Below are positions 7,692 to 16,600 of a stretch of DNA of 36,546 bases, one piece after another (positions within the stretch are counted from its first letter, which is position 1; the number at the start of each line of letters is the position of its first letter). A program made the position numbers and the translations under genes. The stretch covers positions 1 through 36,546 of the forward strand of contig JBFHRO010000004.1 of NCBI GenBank assembly GCA_041591635.1. The letters are read 5' to 3'. The stretch is from JACKOD01 sp041591635 (GTDB taxonomy: Bacteria; Pseudomonadota; Gammaproteobacteria; Pseudomonadales; Oleiphilaceae). The notes under the pieces are model-generated. The model was not told where the DNA came from. It made no database searches and saw nothing but the letters and a program-made list of their open reading frames with translations.

Positions 7692-8708
7692 TCACGAATT
7701 ACCCATGATGGCCAGCAACGCCGATTCTTCCTTTTGAACATCAATGGGAGTCAGGGCGATGAGTTGAACGCGGCTGTTAACAACTTCGCTGACGTCGAAA
7801 CTTGATAGTTCTCCACGCTCGGCATTAACCACAAATCCGCCATTAACAGACTTGAAAATCCCTTTTGCTCGCTCGCAGTTCAGCATTGCAAACCACTGCA
7901 TGACGGCACCACGCTCGAAGAAAATGTCGTCCGAAAAAAGCCATCCAACAGCAAAAGCGCCCTGTTCATTGTTCTGCGCCCGGCACCAGGATTGCCCTGA
8001 TGCCAAGGTGGCAGGCATGTTTGGCATCTGGCTTAAATGAGGCATGAGGAGCAAAGAATGCATCTTGCTCATGCTGTCTCTGGTTTTTTGTGCGCCGGAC
8101 TGAGTTGCCGTCATGAGCCATTTTGCATCCAGGCAGCCATTCGTTATCCAGACAACGGGGGGGCGACGAATCACCAGATCGGGACTTTGTTCGATCCATG
8201 CTTCGAAGCTCGCCGCTTCCGCCGGAGCACACAAGTCGCCTCGCGTTGCCACCAGGACATCGGCCACAGCCAGTTGCGTTTTGAACACGGGATGTGTGAC
8301 ATAACGCGCCTGGGTGACCACTCGAGGATCCACCAAGGTTAGCGTAGCCTGAAGTGCAACTAGCTCCCGATAGTAATCGCCTCGAAGAATGGCAAGCACC
8401 TCATCGGGATGACCAAGCCCACTGGTTTCAATAATGAGCCTATCTGGCTTTTTTGCCAGCAGTGCATTCAGCGAGACGCGCATGGGCACACCGTTAATGC
8501 AACACATGCAACCGCCGGCAACCTCCTTGATTAACCCCTCTTTTGTGGGCAAGATGTGGCCGTCTATGCCAATTTCGCCAAATTCATTGACAAGGACGGC
8601 CCAGCGTTCGCCGGCGGGCCTTGTGCTTAACAAATGGCGAATGACAGTGGTTTTACCTGCACCCAAAAAACCAGTGACCAGATTTACCGGTATCTTTTCT
8701 TTTAGCAA
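7692..8708 (-). CDS. CobW/G3E-family GTPase, likely metal chaperone
   Basis: The 338-residue protein belongs to the CobW/YjiA/ZNG1 branch of G3E GTPases, which use GTP hydrolysis to hand metals, often zinc or cobalt, to client proteins. Visible are Walker A GFLGAGKT (13-20), a switch region NEFGEIGID (41-49), the metal-binding GCMCC motif (C67, C69, C70), ETSGLGHPDEV for Walker B, and a C-terminal CobW_C-like domain. The guanine-specificity site, usually NKxD or SKxD, reads TRGD here (in LVATRGDLC). The start is TTG at 8708, supported by AAGGGG seven bases upstream, with no in-frame ATG or GTG nearby. It is divergent from modABC, which may hint at metal handling but does not name the metal. 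Confidence 0.85.
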   Translation of the reverse strand: MLKEKIPVNLVTGFLGAGKTTVIRHLLSTRPAGERWAVLVNEFGEIGIDGHILPTKEGLIKEVAGGCMCCINGVPMRVSLNALLAKKPDRLIIETSGLGHPDEVLAILRGDYYRELVALQATLTLVDPRVVTQARYVTHPVFKTQLAVADVLVATRGDLCAPAEAASFEAWIEQSPDLVIRRPPVVWITNGCLDAKWLMTATQSGAQKTRDSMSKMHSLLLMPHLSQMPNMPATLASGQSWCRAQNNEQGAFAVGWLFSDDIFFERGAVMQWFAMLNCERAKGIFKSVNGGFVVNAERGELSSFDVSEVVNSRVQLIALTPIDVQKEESALLAIMGNS

Positions 8709-8715
8709 TGCGTAA

Positions 8716-8721
8716 CCCCTT
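8716..8721 (-). promoter_or_regulatory. Ribosome-binding site that fixes a TTG start
   Basis: AAGGGG on the minus strand lies seven bases before the TTG at 8708 of the CobW-type GTPase gene. No ATG or GTG in that frame competes. Confidence 0.75.
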
Positions 8722-8821
8722 GATATCTGACTGCTACCTGATTTTTTGAGTCAATTATTCTGCCTGCGAGGGAGCTCGCTGCCTTGATACAGCGCCCCCT
8801 GCATTATACGGAGTTGAAACA

Positions 8822-9610
8822 GTGATCATCTTGTCTTGCGCGACGCGACAACATCATAGCATGACGGCATTGTTGGTTTTGATTGCCTGCCTTCTTATCG
8901 GACTTCCGGCAAAAGCCGAATCCGTACACATTGCGGCTGCCGCGAACTTCTCCCCGGTGATGGATCAGCTAGTCGCCCGCTTTGAAGCCAATTCAAATCA
9001 TAAAGCAGTAATCAGTGCCGGTTCGACCGGAAAGCTCTATGCCCAGATCATCCACGGCGCCCCCTATGATGTGTTCATGTCGGCCGACCATGCCAGGGCT
9101 GAACTGCTGCTTAACAGCCAACACGCCGTTGAGGGCTCCTTGATGGTTTATGCGATTGGTCGCATTGCACTATGGACTCCCAGGTATGAAATGGATACCG
9201 GCTCGGTTGCACCAATCAATTTGCAGCAATTTCAACGTTTGGCGATAGCAAACCCCAAGACGGCACCCTACGGTACTGCAGCAATAGAGGTCATTAAAAC
9301 TCTCGGGGTTGATCCGAACTCGCTCGCGCTGGTGCAAGGTGAAAACATAGGCCAGACGTACCAGTTTGTGGTAAGCGCGAATGTGGAGGCCGGTTTCGTT
9401 GCCTACTCGCAACTCATTGCGGCCAACATTGAACCCAGGCATTACTGGCTGGTGCCGGCGCAACTGCATCAGCCGCTGACTCAGGCAGCGGTACTGCTAA
9501 AAAGAGGGAAATCCAACCCGGCGGCACAGGACTGGATGCGTTTTCTGAAATCAGTACCTGCCAAAGAGATCATAGAAAGCTTCGGATATTTGCATGACAT
9601 TGCCCACTGA
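8822..9610 (+). CDS. modA: Molybdate ABC transporter, periplasmic binding protein
   Basis: ModA captures molybdate or tungstate in the periplasm for the ModBC transporter. A signal peptide covers about residues 1-32 (hydrophobic core TALLVLIACLLIGL, cleavage likely after PAKA). The mature part begins ESVHIAAAANF and has the family motifs AGSTGKLYAQI, GAPYDVFMSAD and ANPKTAPYGTAA. Length is 262 residues. I chose the GTG at 8822 because GGAG lies eight bases upstream; the in-frame ATG at 8861 has no such site. The gene overlaps modB by 17 bases. No ModE-like operator was recognised upstream. A weak promoter candidate (TTGATA, 15 bases, TATACG at 8784-8810) is present. Confidence 0.95.
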   Translation: MIILSCATRQHHSMTALLVLIACLLIGLPAKAESVHIAAAANFSPVMDQLVARFEANSNHKAVISAGSTGKLYAQIIHGAPYDVFMSADHARAELLLNSQHAVEGSLMVYAIGRIALWTPRYEMDTGSVAPINLQQFQRLAIANPKTAPYGTAAIEVIKTLGVDPNSLALVQGENIGQTYQFVVSANVEAGFVAYSQLIAANIEPRHYWLVPAQLHQPLTQAAVLLKRGKSNPAAQDWMRFLKSVPAKEIIESFGYLHDIAH

Positions 9611-10298
9611 GGCCTTTTTGTCCCCGCAGGACTGGCAGGCCGTTGCCCTCACCGCCAAGCTGGCACTGACAAGCACCCTCGCCCTGTTGCTGCTCGCAGT
9701 TCCCCTGGCGTGGTGGCTGACTTCTTCCTTGCGCTGGTATAAGTCCATTATTTCGGCGCTGGTATCGCTACCGCTGATCTTGCCTCCTACGGTATTGGGT
9801 TTTTATCTGCTGGTACTGCTTGGGCCAGAGGGGATCATTGGCGAAAACATGCTCGCACTGGGCTTGAACACGCTGCCCTTTACATTCGAGGGGCTGGTGA
9901 TAGCTTCCATGCTCTATTCCCTCCCCTTTGCCGTACAACCTTTGCAAAGTGCATTTGAATCGCTGGGAAAGCGTCCGGCCGAAGTGGCTGCCACCTTGCG
10001 GGCTGGCCCTGTTGATCGTTTTTTTACCGTCATTCTGCCACTGGTTCGACCAGCATTTGCCAGTGCGGCCATTCTGACCTTTGCCCATACGATTGGCGAG
10101 TTTGGCGTAGTCTTAATGATGGGCGGCAACATTCCCGGAGAAACGCGCGTACTATCGATTGCCATCTACGATCACGTGGAAGCCACCGAGTTTGCCCAAG
10201 CCAATCATCTGGCGCTGCTGATGTTGCTATTTTCTTTTTCCATTTTGCTGCTTGTGCGCCTGGTGAACGGCCGCCAGCCAGGTGTCAATGCTTCATGA
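9594..10298 (+). CDS. modB: Molybdate ABC transporter permease
   Basis: The 234-residue inner-membrane permease forms the channel for ModA-delivered molybdate. About five hydrophobic spans are visible, including LALTSTLALLLLAVPLAWWL, IISALVSLPLILPPTVLGFY and LALLMLLFSFSILLLV. The coupling segment that contacts ModC, with the EAA-like motif AAATLRAGPVDRFFTVILPL (here starting EVAATLRAG), is intact. The downstream HTIGEFGVVLMMGGNIPGET stretch is highly typical of ModB. Its ATG lies inside the end of modA, so translation is probably coupled. Confidence 0.95.
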   Translation: MTLPTEAFLSPQDWQAVALTAKLALTSTLALLLLAVPLAWWLTSSLRWYKSIISALVSLPLILPPTVLGFYLLVLLGPEGIIGENMLALGLNTLPFTFEGLVIASMLYSLPFAVQPLQSAFESLGKRPAEVAATLRAGPVDRFFTVILPLVRPAFASAAILTFAHTIGEFGVVLMMGGNIPGETRVLSIAIYDHVEATEFAQANHLALLMLLFSFSILLLVRLVNGRQPGVNAS

Positions 10299-10323
10299 AT
10301 ATTTGCTGTACACGGAAGCCGGA

Positions 10324-11397
10324 ATGAGCGCACTTTCTGTTGATCTGCAACTGCAACAAGGATCCTTGTGCCTCTGTGCCAAATTTGAGGTGCAAAATGG
10401 CAGTGTTACCGCCTTGTTTGGACGCTCCGGGTCAGGAAAAACCACACTGCTGCGCTGCCTCGCCGGACTGCAGCGTTTCCATCGTGGATCGCTGATATGT
10501 CATGGCGAGGTATGGCAAGACCATCAGCGATTCGTTCCGCCACATCAGCGGGCTATCGGCTACGTTTTCCAGGAAGCCAGTCTTTTTGAACACCTGAACA
10601 TAGAAAAGAACCTTGCCTACGGCTTTAACCGGATACCCACCTCCCAGCGCCGCATTCAATTTGATGAGGCTGTGCATTGGATGGAACTGGCACCGTTTTT
10701 ACAGAAACGCCCCGGCCAGCTTTCAGGCGGACAACGCCAGCGCGTCGCCATTGCCAGGGCGTTATTGACCAGTCCCAGATTACTCTTGATGGATGAGCCG
10801 CTCTCCAGCCTGGACCACCAGGGAAAGCAGGAGATACTGACGTATCTTGAACGAGTGCTGGGGCAACTCGGCATTCCAGTCATTTTTGTCAGCCACTCTC
10901 CCCAGGAAGTTATTCGGCTCGCACAAGACATGGTGCTGCTTGAGAACGGCACAATGATCGCGAACGGCCCGCTAAACACCTTGCTGACTCAGCCCGATCT
11001 CCCCCTCGCACACTTTGAGGAGGCCATGAGCGTGATTCATACCAGGGTACTTGGGCACGATGACCACTACCATCAAACATGGCTCAAGGTGCCCGGCGGC
11101 AAGATTGCCGTTCCTCAAAAGCCGTATCCTGAAGGTTCTCCGATGCGCGTCGCGATTCAAGCCCGAGATGTCAGTCTTGCCCTCACCCCACCCACACAAA
11201 GCAGTTTGTCGACCATATTGCCAGTAACACTGATTGATATTCATGCGGACCGCGATCCATCGCAAGTACTGGTTCGCCTTGATCTTGAAGGCACCACACT
11301 GCTGTCTCGCATTACGCGCCGGTCTGCAGACCAATTGGGCCTCACTGCCGGGCTGGCGCTGTACGCGCAGGTCAAGAGCGTGGCACTGATCGAGTAA
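10324..11397 (+). CDS. modC: Molybdate ABC transporter ATP-binding protein
   Basis: The 357-residue ATPase energises ModB. Visible are Walker A GRSGSGKT (33-40), a Q-loop in YVFQEASLFEH, the signature LSGGQRQRVAIARALL (from 133), Walker B LLLMDEP (153-159) and the switch His in VIFVSHSPQE. A C-terminal TOBE/Mop-like domain (about 285-355, with VAIQARDVSLAL) is the regulatory oxyanion-binding part typical of ModC. I chose the ATG at 10324, which has GGAA six bases upstream and gives an N-terminus that aligns with known ModC. In-frame starts at GTG 10282 and ATG 10288 would overlap modB and add 12-14 residues. It is the last gene of the modABC operon. Confidence 0.93.
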   Translation: MSALSVDLQLQQGSLCLCAKFEVQNGSVTALFGRSGSGKTTLLRCLAGLQRFHRGSLICHGEVWQDHQRFVPPHQRAIGYVFQEASLFEHLNIEKNLAYGFNRIPTSQRRIQFDEAVHWMELAPFLQKRPGQLSGGQRQRVAIARALLTSPRLLLMDEPLSSLDHQGKQEILTYLERVLGQLGIPVIFVSHSPQEVIRLAQDMVLLENGTMIANGPLNTLLTQPDLPLAHFEEAMSVIHTRVLGHDDHYHQTWLKVPGGKIAVPQKPYPEGSPMRVAIQARDVSLALTPPTQSSLSTILPVTLIDIHADRDPSQVLVRLDLEGTTLLSRITRRSADQLGLTAGLALYAQVKSVALIE

Positions 11398-11418
11398 TCA
11401 TTCCCGATCAGGAGACAC

Positions 11419-11446
11419 TTGCATTATTTTACACCGCCAATATACT
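11419..11446 (+). promoter_or_regulatory. Promoter of the imuA-imuB-dnaE2 operon
   Basis: The -35 TTGCAT (11419-11424), a 16-base spacer and -10 TATACT (11441-11446) are present. The -10 overlaps the LexA box, so bound LexA would block RNA polymerase. Confidence 0.6.
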
Positions 11447-11473
11447 GTATGCATATACAGCTTATTGGCGGTG
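11432..11473. repeat. 42-bp imperfect dyad centred on the LexA box
   Basis: An 11-bp arm (CACCGCCAATA, 11432-11442) and its perfect complement (11463-11473) flank the LexA box. The midpoint of the arms, between 11452 and 11453, is also the midpoint of the box. In all 17 of 21 base pairs across the dyad match. The right arm contains GGCGGTGAT, which may also serve as the imuA ribosome-binding site. Confidence 0.85.
11443..11462. promoter_or_regulatory. LexA (SOS) box upstream of imuA
   Basis: The core CTGT (11445-11448), eight bases, ACAG (11457-11460) matches the CTGT-N8-ACAG consensus of proteobacterial LexA perfectly, with an AT-rich centre. It lies 17 bases before the imuA start. The three-gene mutagenesis cassette behind it is a classic SOS regulon member. 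Confidence 0.93.
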
Positions 11474-11477
11474 ATTC

Positions 11478-12101
11478 GTGTCTGAATCCATTCTTTCCCG
11501 ATTAATTCAGGATGCCAGTCTCTGGAGGGGCCGTCAGTGGCACAATCCTGAATGTGTCGCCATTGCATCCGGATACCCGGCACTGGACAGCTTGCTGGCT
11601 GGCGGAGGATGGCCTGCAAGTGGCATCACTGAGCTGCTGTGCGAGCAAACAGGCATAGGTGAACTAAGTCTGTTGCTTCCAGCATTGGGCATACTCAGCC
11701 AGCAACCCCGCTGGCAAGCCTGGATTTCCCCGCCGTGCATTCCTTACGCGGGGGCGTTGAAGCACCAAGGCAATTTACTGGCTCGCCTGCTGCTCATTTC
11801 TGCCAGCACACACAAAGATCGACTGTGGGCGGCAGAGCAGGCATTACTCAGCGGTGCCTGCTCTGCCGTACTCTGCTGGCCGGAGCACTTGAAAAACGTC
11901 GAGTGGCGCCGCTTGCAACGGGCCGCGATGGCTGGCAAGTGCTGCGGCTTTATCTTCACCAAGCCCGCCACTGCCAGCCACAATGCGCCAGTTCCCCTGC
12001 GCATCCAGTTGAAAGCCACTGTGTCAGGGTTGCATCTGCAGTTGCTCAAACGTCTGGGAGGTTGGCCAGTGGACACACTCGTCACCCTTCCCCGGTTGTA
12101 A
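11478..12101 (+). CDS. imuA: SOS mutagenesis protein ImuA (SulA/RecA-like)
   Basis: The 207-residue protein is the first gene of the imuA-imuB-dnaE2 cassette, which carries out error-prone translesion synthesis after DNA damage. ImuA is distantly related to RecA and SulA. Visible family features are the start ALDSLLAGGGWPASGITELLCEQTGIGELSLLLPAL and the later WISPPCIPYAGAL and AEQALLSGACSAVLCWP. The position of the RecA P-loop is degenerate (TGIGELSL), so ATP binding of the usual kind is doubtful, as in other ImuA proteins. The start is GTG at 11478; a GGCGGTGAT stretch just upstream resembles the extended Shine-Dalgarno sequence. The gap to imuB is 13 bases. Confidence 0.9.
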   Translation: MSESILSRLIQDASLWRGRQWHNPECVAIASGYPALDSLLAGGGWPASGITELLCEQTGIGELSLLLPALGILSQQPRWQAWISPPCIPYAGALKHQGNLLARLLLISASTHKDRLWAAEQALLSGACSAVLCWPEHLKNVEWRRLQRAAMAGKCCGFIFTKPATASHNAPVPLRIQLKATVSGLHLQLLKRLGGWPVDTLVTLPRL

Positions 12102-12114
12102 GGCCGTACATTCA

Positions 12115-13662
12115 ATGCACTGGCTTTATCTTGATTTTCCGACGCTCCCCATAGATATCCTGGAACGCAACACACTCCAGGCAGAGCCGATTGCCATTTA
12201 TCTGCCAGATACCGAACGCATCCAATGGCTCAACGCACTGGCCATCCAGCAGGGCGTACAGGCCGGTCAAAGTCTGCATGCCGCTAACTGCCTGTGTCCA
12301 CAGCTGCGGACTCAAGTCTACTCCTGGCAACAATGCCGCCAGACACTGCATGGACTGGCTCAATGGGCCGAGAGCTATTCGGCCTTTGTCAGCCTGCATG
12401 GCGACCTTGCTGGCAGCACAGAGTCGGGGCTTTGGCTGGAAGCCGGAAGTATGCGCCAGCTTTTTGGCGGTATCAGGGAATGGTATCAGCGGCTGGCAGA
12501 GGACCTCACGCAACAGGGCATCAGATTTCGGGCGGCATGCGGCCACACCCCCCTGGCCTGCCGGTGGCTTGCCATGCAACAACCACTTGCACCCTCCGGC
12601 AGCGGTGCCGAGGTTATCAGCGATGACCGACACCTTCTGCAAAGGCATCTGCGACAGCTTGCTGTGAGTAAAACCGATATTGCACCACTCACCCGGCGCC
12701 GGCTTTCGAGCATGGGAATCAAAACCCTTGGGCAACTCCTGGATCTCCCCTTGGGCGCACTTGCACAACGACTTGGAACTCCTCTGGTGCAACAATTGAA
12801 TCAGCTACAAGGAACATCGGCACACCCGCTTAAGGCCTATCAAGCCCCGCCTTACTTTGAGCGCCGGCTGGAGGTTATAGACGAGATAACCACCCTGTCT
12901 CATCTGCTGTTTATCGTGAAGCGACTCCTTGTGGAATTGATGCGCTGGCTGCAGCACCGGGCCTGCGGTACCGATCAGCTGTGTCTGACGCTGCATCATC
13001 AAACGGGGCCATCCACCCGCTGCAAGATACTCACAGCAAAAGTAGAATACCGCGAACAGGAATTTCTTGAACTTATCCGCTTACAGCTGGAAAAGCCCGC
13101 CATACAACAACAGCTGGCAATGCAACCTGTCTGCGGCGTGACGCTTTCTACCGATCAGTTACAGACACGCATCGTGCAGCAACCGGAATTGTTTTCACCG
13201 GCAGAAGCACAACATACCGGCGTGCAGCTCGTAGCGCGCCTGCAGGCACGACTGGGATCGCAAGCCGTGCAACAACTTGACAACCTGGATGATCATCGCC
13301 CTGAGAAGTCCTGGTGCTTTATCCCCGTTGGCTCACACACCCACAGCCATGCCAGTACGAGCCCACAGCCCCTCCTCAGGCAGGCATCCCGCCCCTTATG
13401 GCTGTTGCAGCTCCCTCAAGCCGTCCATCGGGATCAGTTGCAGCTGCTTGAAGGGCCTGAGCGCATTTGCACCGGCTGGTGGGATAGCCAACCGGTGATG
13501 CGTGACTACTACCGTGCCCGTTTTGGATCCCTCTACGCCTGGGTATTTCGTACCACCACTCACCTCGCAGGCCCGGCCATGAGCGAGCATGACTATTGCA
13601 CGCTCACTACCGGCTCGGCAACGCAGCCATCGCACTGGTTTGTCCATGGCTGGTTTGCATGA
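12115..13662 (+). CDS. imuB: ImuB, inactive Y-family polymerase homologue of the mutasome
   Basis: At 515 residues it has the Y-family (DinB-like) layout: palm/fingers in about residues 1-160, a helix-hairpin-helix thumb (LSSMGIKTLGQLLDLPLGAL, about 198-216), a little-finger-like region and a C-terminal extension. Where Pol IV has the catalytic Asp-Glu pair, this protein reads STESGLWLEAG (101-111), so the second carboxylate pair appears lost. This fits a structural role rather than polymerase activity. QQPELF at 355-360 is a good beta-clamp-binding candidate, and SRPLWLLQLP (426-434) is a conserved ImuB segment. ImuB is known to bridge the clamp, ImuA and DnaE2. Its TGA overlaps the dnaE2 ATG. 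Confidence 0.92.
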   Translation: MHWLYLDFPTLPIDILERNTLQAEPIAIYLPDTERIQWLNALAIQQGVQAGQSLHAANCLCPQLRTQVYSWQQCRQTLHGLAQWAESYSAFVSLHGDLAGSTESGLWLEAGSMRQLFGGIREWYQRLAEDLTQQGIRFRAACGHTPLACRWLAMQQPLAPSGSGAEVISDDRHLLQRHLRQLAVSKTDIAPLTRRRLSSMGIKTLGQLLDLPLGALAQRLGTPLVQQLNQLQGTSAHPLKAYQAPPYFERRLEVIDEITTLSHLLFIVKRLLVELMRWLQHRACGTDQLCLTLHHQTGPSTRCKILTAKVEYREQEFLELIRLQLEKPAIQQQLAMQPVCGVTLSTDQLQTRIVQQPELFSPAEAQHTGVQLVARLQARLGSQAVQQLDNLDDHRPEKSWCFIPVGSHTHSHASTSPQPLLRQASRPLWLLQLPQAVHRDQLQLLEGPERICTGWWDSQPVMRDYYRARFGSLYAWVFRTTTHLAGPAMSEHDYCTLTTGSATQPSHWFVHGWFA

Positions 13663-16600
13663 GCACCGCCTCCATAAAAACATCCCGCTATTGTGAACTG
13701 CACTGTCTGAGCAACTTCACCTTTTTACGCGGTGCATCTCACCCGGAGGAACTGGTCAACCGGGCTGCCGCGCTGGGATACCAGGCGCTGGCCATTACCG
13801 ATGAATGTTCCTTGGCCGGGATTGTACGGGCACAGGTGGCTGCGCGCGCTAACAGATTAAAACTGCTTGTAGGCAGCGAAGTGACCTTCAGTGATGTACC
13901 GCTAAAACTGGTAATTCTTGCACCCACGCGCAGAGCTTACGGGGAGCTGTGTCAATTTGTCACGACCGGGCGCCGGCGCGGCGGCAAGGGCAGTTATCAG
14001 CTGTTTCTTCAGGACCTCACCTTACTGCAAAACTGCTTCATCCTATGGCCGGTTTGGTCGGACCTTGCGCGTATAAGCCATGAAAGTCAGGTTGCCGCAT
14101 TGATTGCCACAAGTTTGCCTTGGGCCGAACAGTTGAAATGCCTGTGCCCGGATCGCCTGTGGTTAATGGAAGAGCAGTTATTGCAAGCTCACGGGCAGAC
14201 TCAGCACCAGGTGATTGAAGCGTTATCGGCGCAAACCGGTATTCCCCAGGTGTGTGGCAATGATGTGCACATGCACGAAGCCGGTCGACAACCTCTGCAA
14301 GACGCGGTCACAGCGATCCGCACCGGCTGCAGCGTATTTCAGGCGGGCTCACACTGTTACAGCAACCGGGAACGCTACTTGCGTCCGGTAACCACGCTGA
14401 CACGCCTGTATTCCAGGCAACAAGTCTGCACGGCGCAATTCATTGCTGATAGTTGTGTATTTTCCCTCGATGAACTGCGTTATGAATACCCTCCTGAACT
14501 GGTGCCCGCCGGAATCACAGCTCAGTCCCATTTGCGCAGCAAAGTGTATACAGGTGCACAGCGGCGCTACCCCTCTGGGGTTCCCGTTGCCATAACCCGA
14601 CAAATAGAACATGAGCTGCAGTTGATTCATGAGCTTGGCTACGAACACTATTTTTTGACGATCGACGATATTGTCACCTACGCACGCGATCAAAAGATTC
14701 TCTGCCAGGGGCGGGGATCTGCTGCAAACTCGGTCATCTGCTACTGCCTTGGTATCACCGAAGTAGACCCGATGCAGATTCACCTGCTTTTTGAGCGTTT
14801 TATCTCCAAAGAAAGGCATGAGCCACCCGATATTGATGTCGACTTCGAACACGAAAGACGTGAAGAAGTGATCCAGTACATTTATCGCAAATACGGCCGT
14901 GAACGTGCGGCCCTGACGGCAGCCGTCATCACCTACCGTGCTCGCAGCGCCATCAGAGACATCGGCAAGGCTCTGGGACTGAACCAGCACACACTGGATC
15001 AACTCATTCACAAGATTGACTGGCGCAGTCAGACAGAGCCGTGGCGCGTGCAGTTGCAGCGAATGCTGGAACAGCGTTCACCGCTGCCTCCTGTTGCCAA
15101 GCACCTCATCACACTGGTGAACCAGATCATCGGCTTCCCCAGACACCTTTCCCAGCATACGGGCGGCTTCGTGATCTCTGCTGGCCCCATGTCGGAACTG
15201 GTTCCCATTGAAAACGCCGCCATGGCTGGGCGCACAGTCATTCAATGGGACAAAAACGATCTTGAAACACTGGGGTTGCTAAAAGTGGATATCCTGGCTT
15301 TGGGAATGCTTAGCGCCATTCGCAAAACACTTGACCTGATTGGCCAACACAGGGGAACCTCTTTTGGCATGCAGAACATTCCGCGCGAGGACCCGGCGGT
15401 GTATCAAATGCTGCAGGAGGGTGACAGCATCGGCGTATTTCAGGTTGAATCCCGTGCGCAGATCAGCATGCTGACACGCCTCAAGCCGGCCTGCTTCTAT
15501 GATCTTGTCATCGAAGTGGCAATTGTTCGCCCGGGGCCAATCCAGGGAGGCATGGTTCACCCTTATTTACGTCGTCGGCAGGGACTGGAGCCAGCACAGT
15601 ACTCGAATCAAGCCATACAGGAGGTATTGGGCCGGACACTGGGAGTCCCCATATTCCAGGAACAGGTCATCAAGCTCGCCATGGTCGCTGCCGGTTTTAC
15701 GGCCGGTGCCGCTGATCAGCTAAGACGTGCCATGGCAACCTGGAGCAAGCACGGTGATCTGACCGCTTTTCAGCAACAACTCAAAACCGGCATGATTGAG
15801 CGCGGGCATTGTCCTGGATTTGCCGATCAGATTTGTCAGCAAATCACCGGTTTTGGCGAATACGGGTTTCCTGAATCGCATGCCGCCAGTTTCGCCCTGC
15901 TGGTTTACATTTCTGCCTGGCTCAAGTGCCATGAGCCCGAGGCGTTTTTCTGCAGCCTTCTTAACAGCCAGCCCATGGGGTTTTATTCGCCGTCTCAACT
16001 TGTGCAGCAAGCCCGGCGCCAAGGCGTCAACATCCTGCCCATTGACATCAACCATAGCGACAAAGATCACCGGCTTGAAGCACAAGGCCATTCATTACGA
16101 CCGGCCGTGCGTTTGGGATTTCGTCAGATCAGGGGGCTTTCGTGGCGGGGAATGCAGCAACTCTGTCAGGCACGTCCTGAGCGCGGCTTTAAGGATCTTG
16201 CCGAGCTTGTCAGCCTCGCCAGACTGAACCCGGTCGATATGGAAGCGCTTGCCGCAGCCAATGCATTGGAGTCCATCTGCGGGCATCGATATCAGGCACG
16301 CTGGGACATACTGGCCGAGAATCATTGCTCTGCGCCCTTATTTAGCGGTATTCGCACTCAAGAGATCGCCGCAGAGCGCCGCTCGCTTTCAAAACCAACC
16401 GAAGGTGCCGAGATAAAAGCCGATTATGTCAGCACCGGTTTGACGCTGGCCCGACATCCGCTAGCCCTGTTGCGCAATCAAGGGCATCTGCAGCACTGCA
16501 TCACCGCCCGCATTTTGAGTCATTGCAAACAGGGGCAGCTGGTTTGCGTTGCAGGTCTTGTCACCTGCCGCCAACGGCCCGCATCAGCTGCCGGGGTCAA

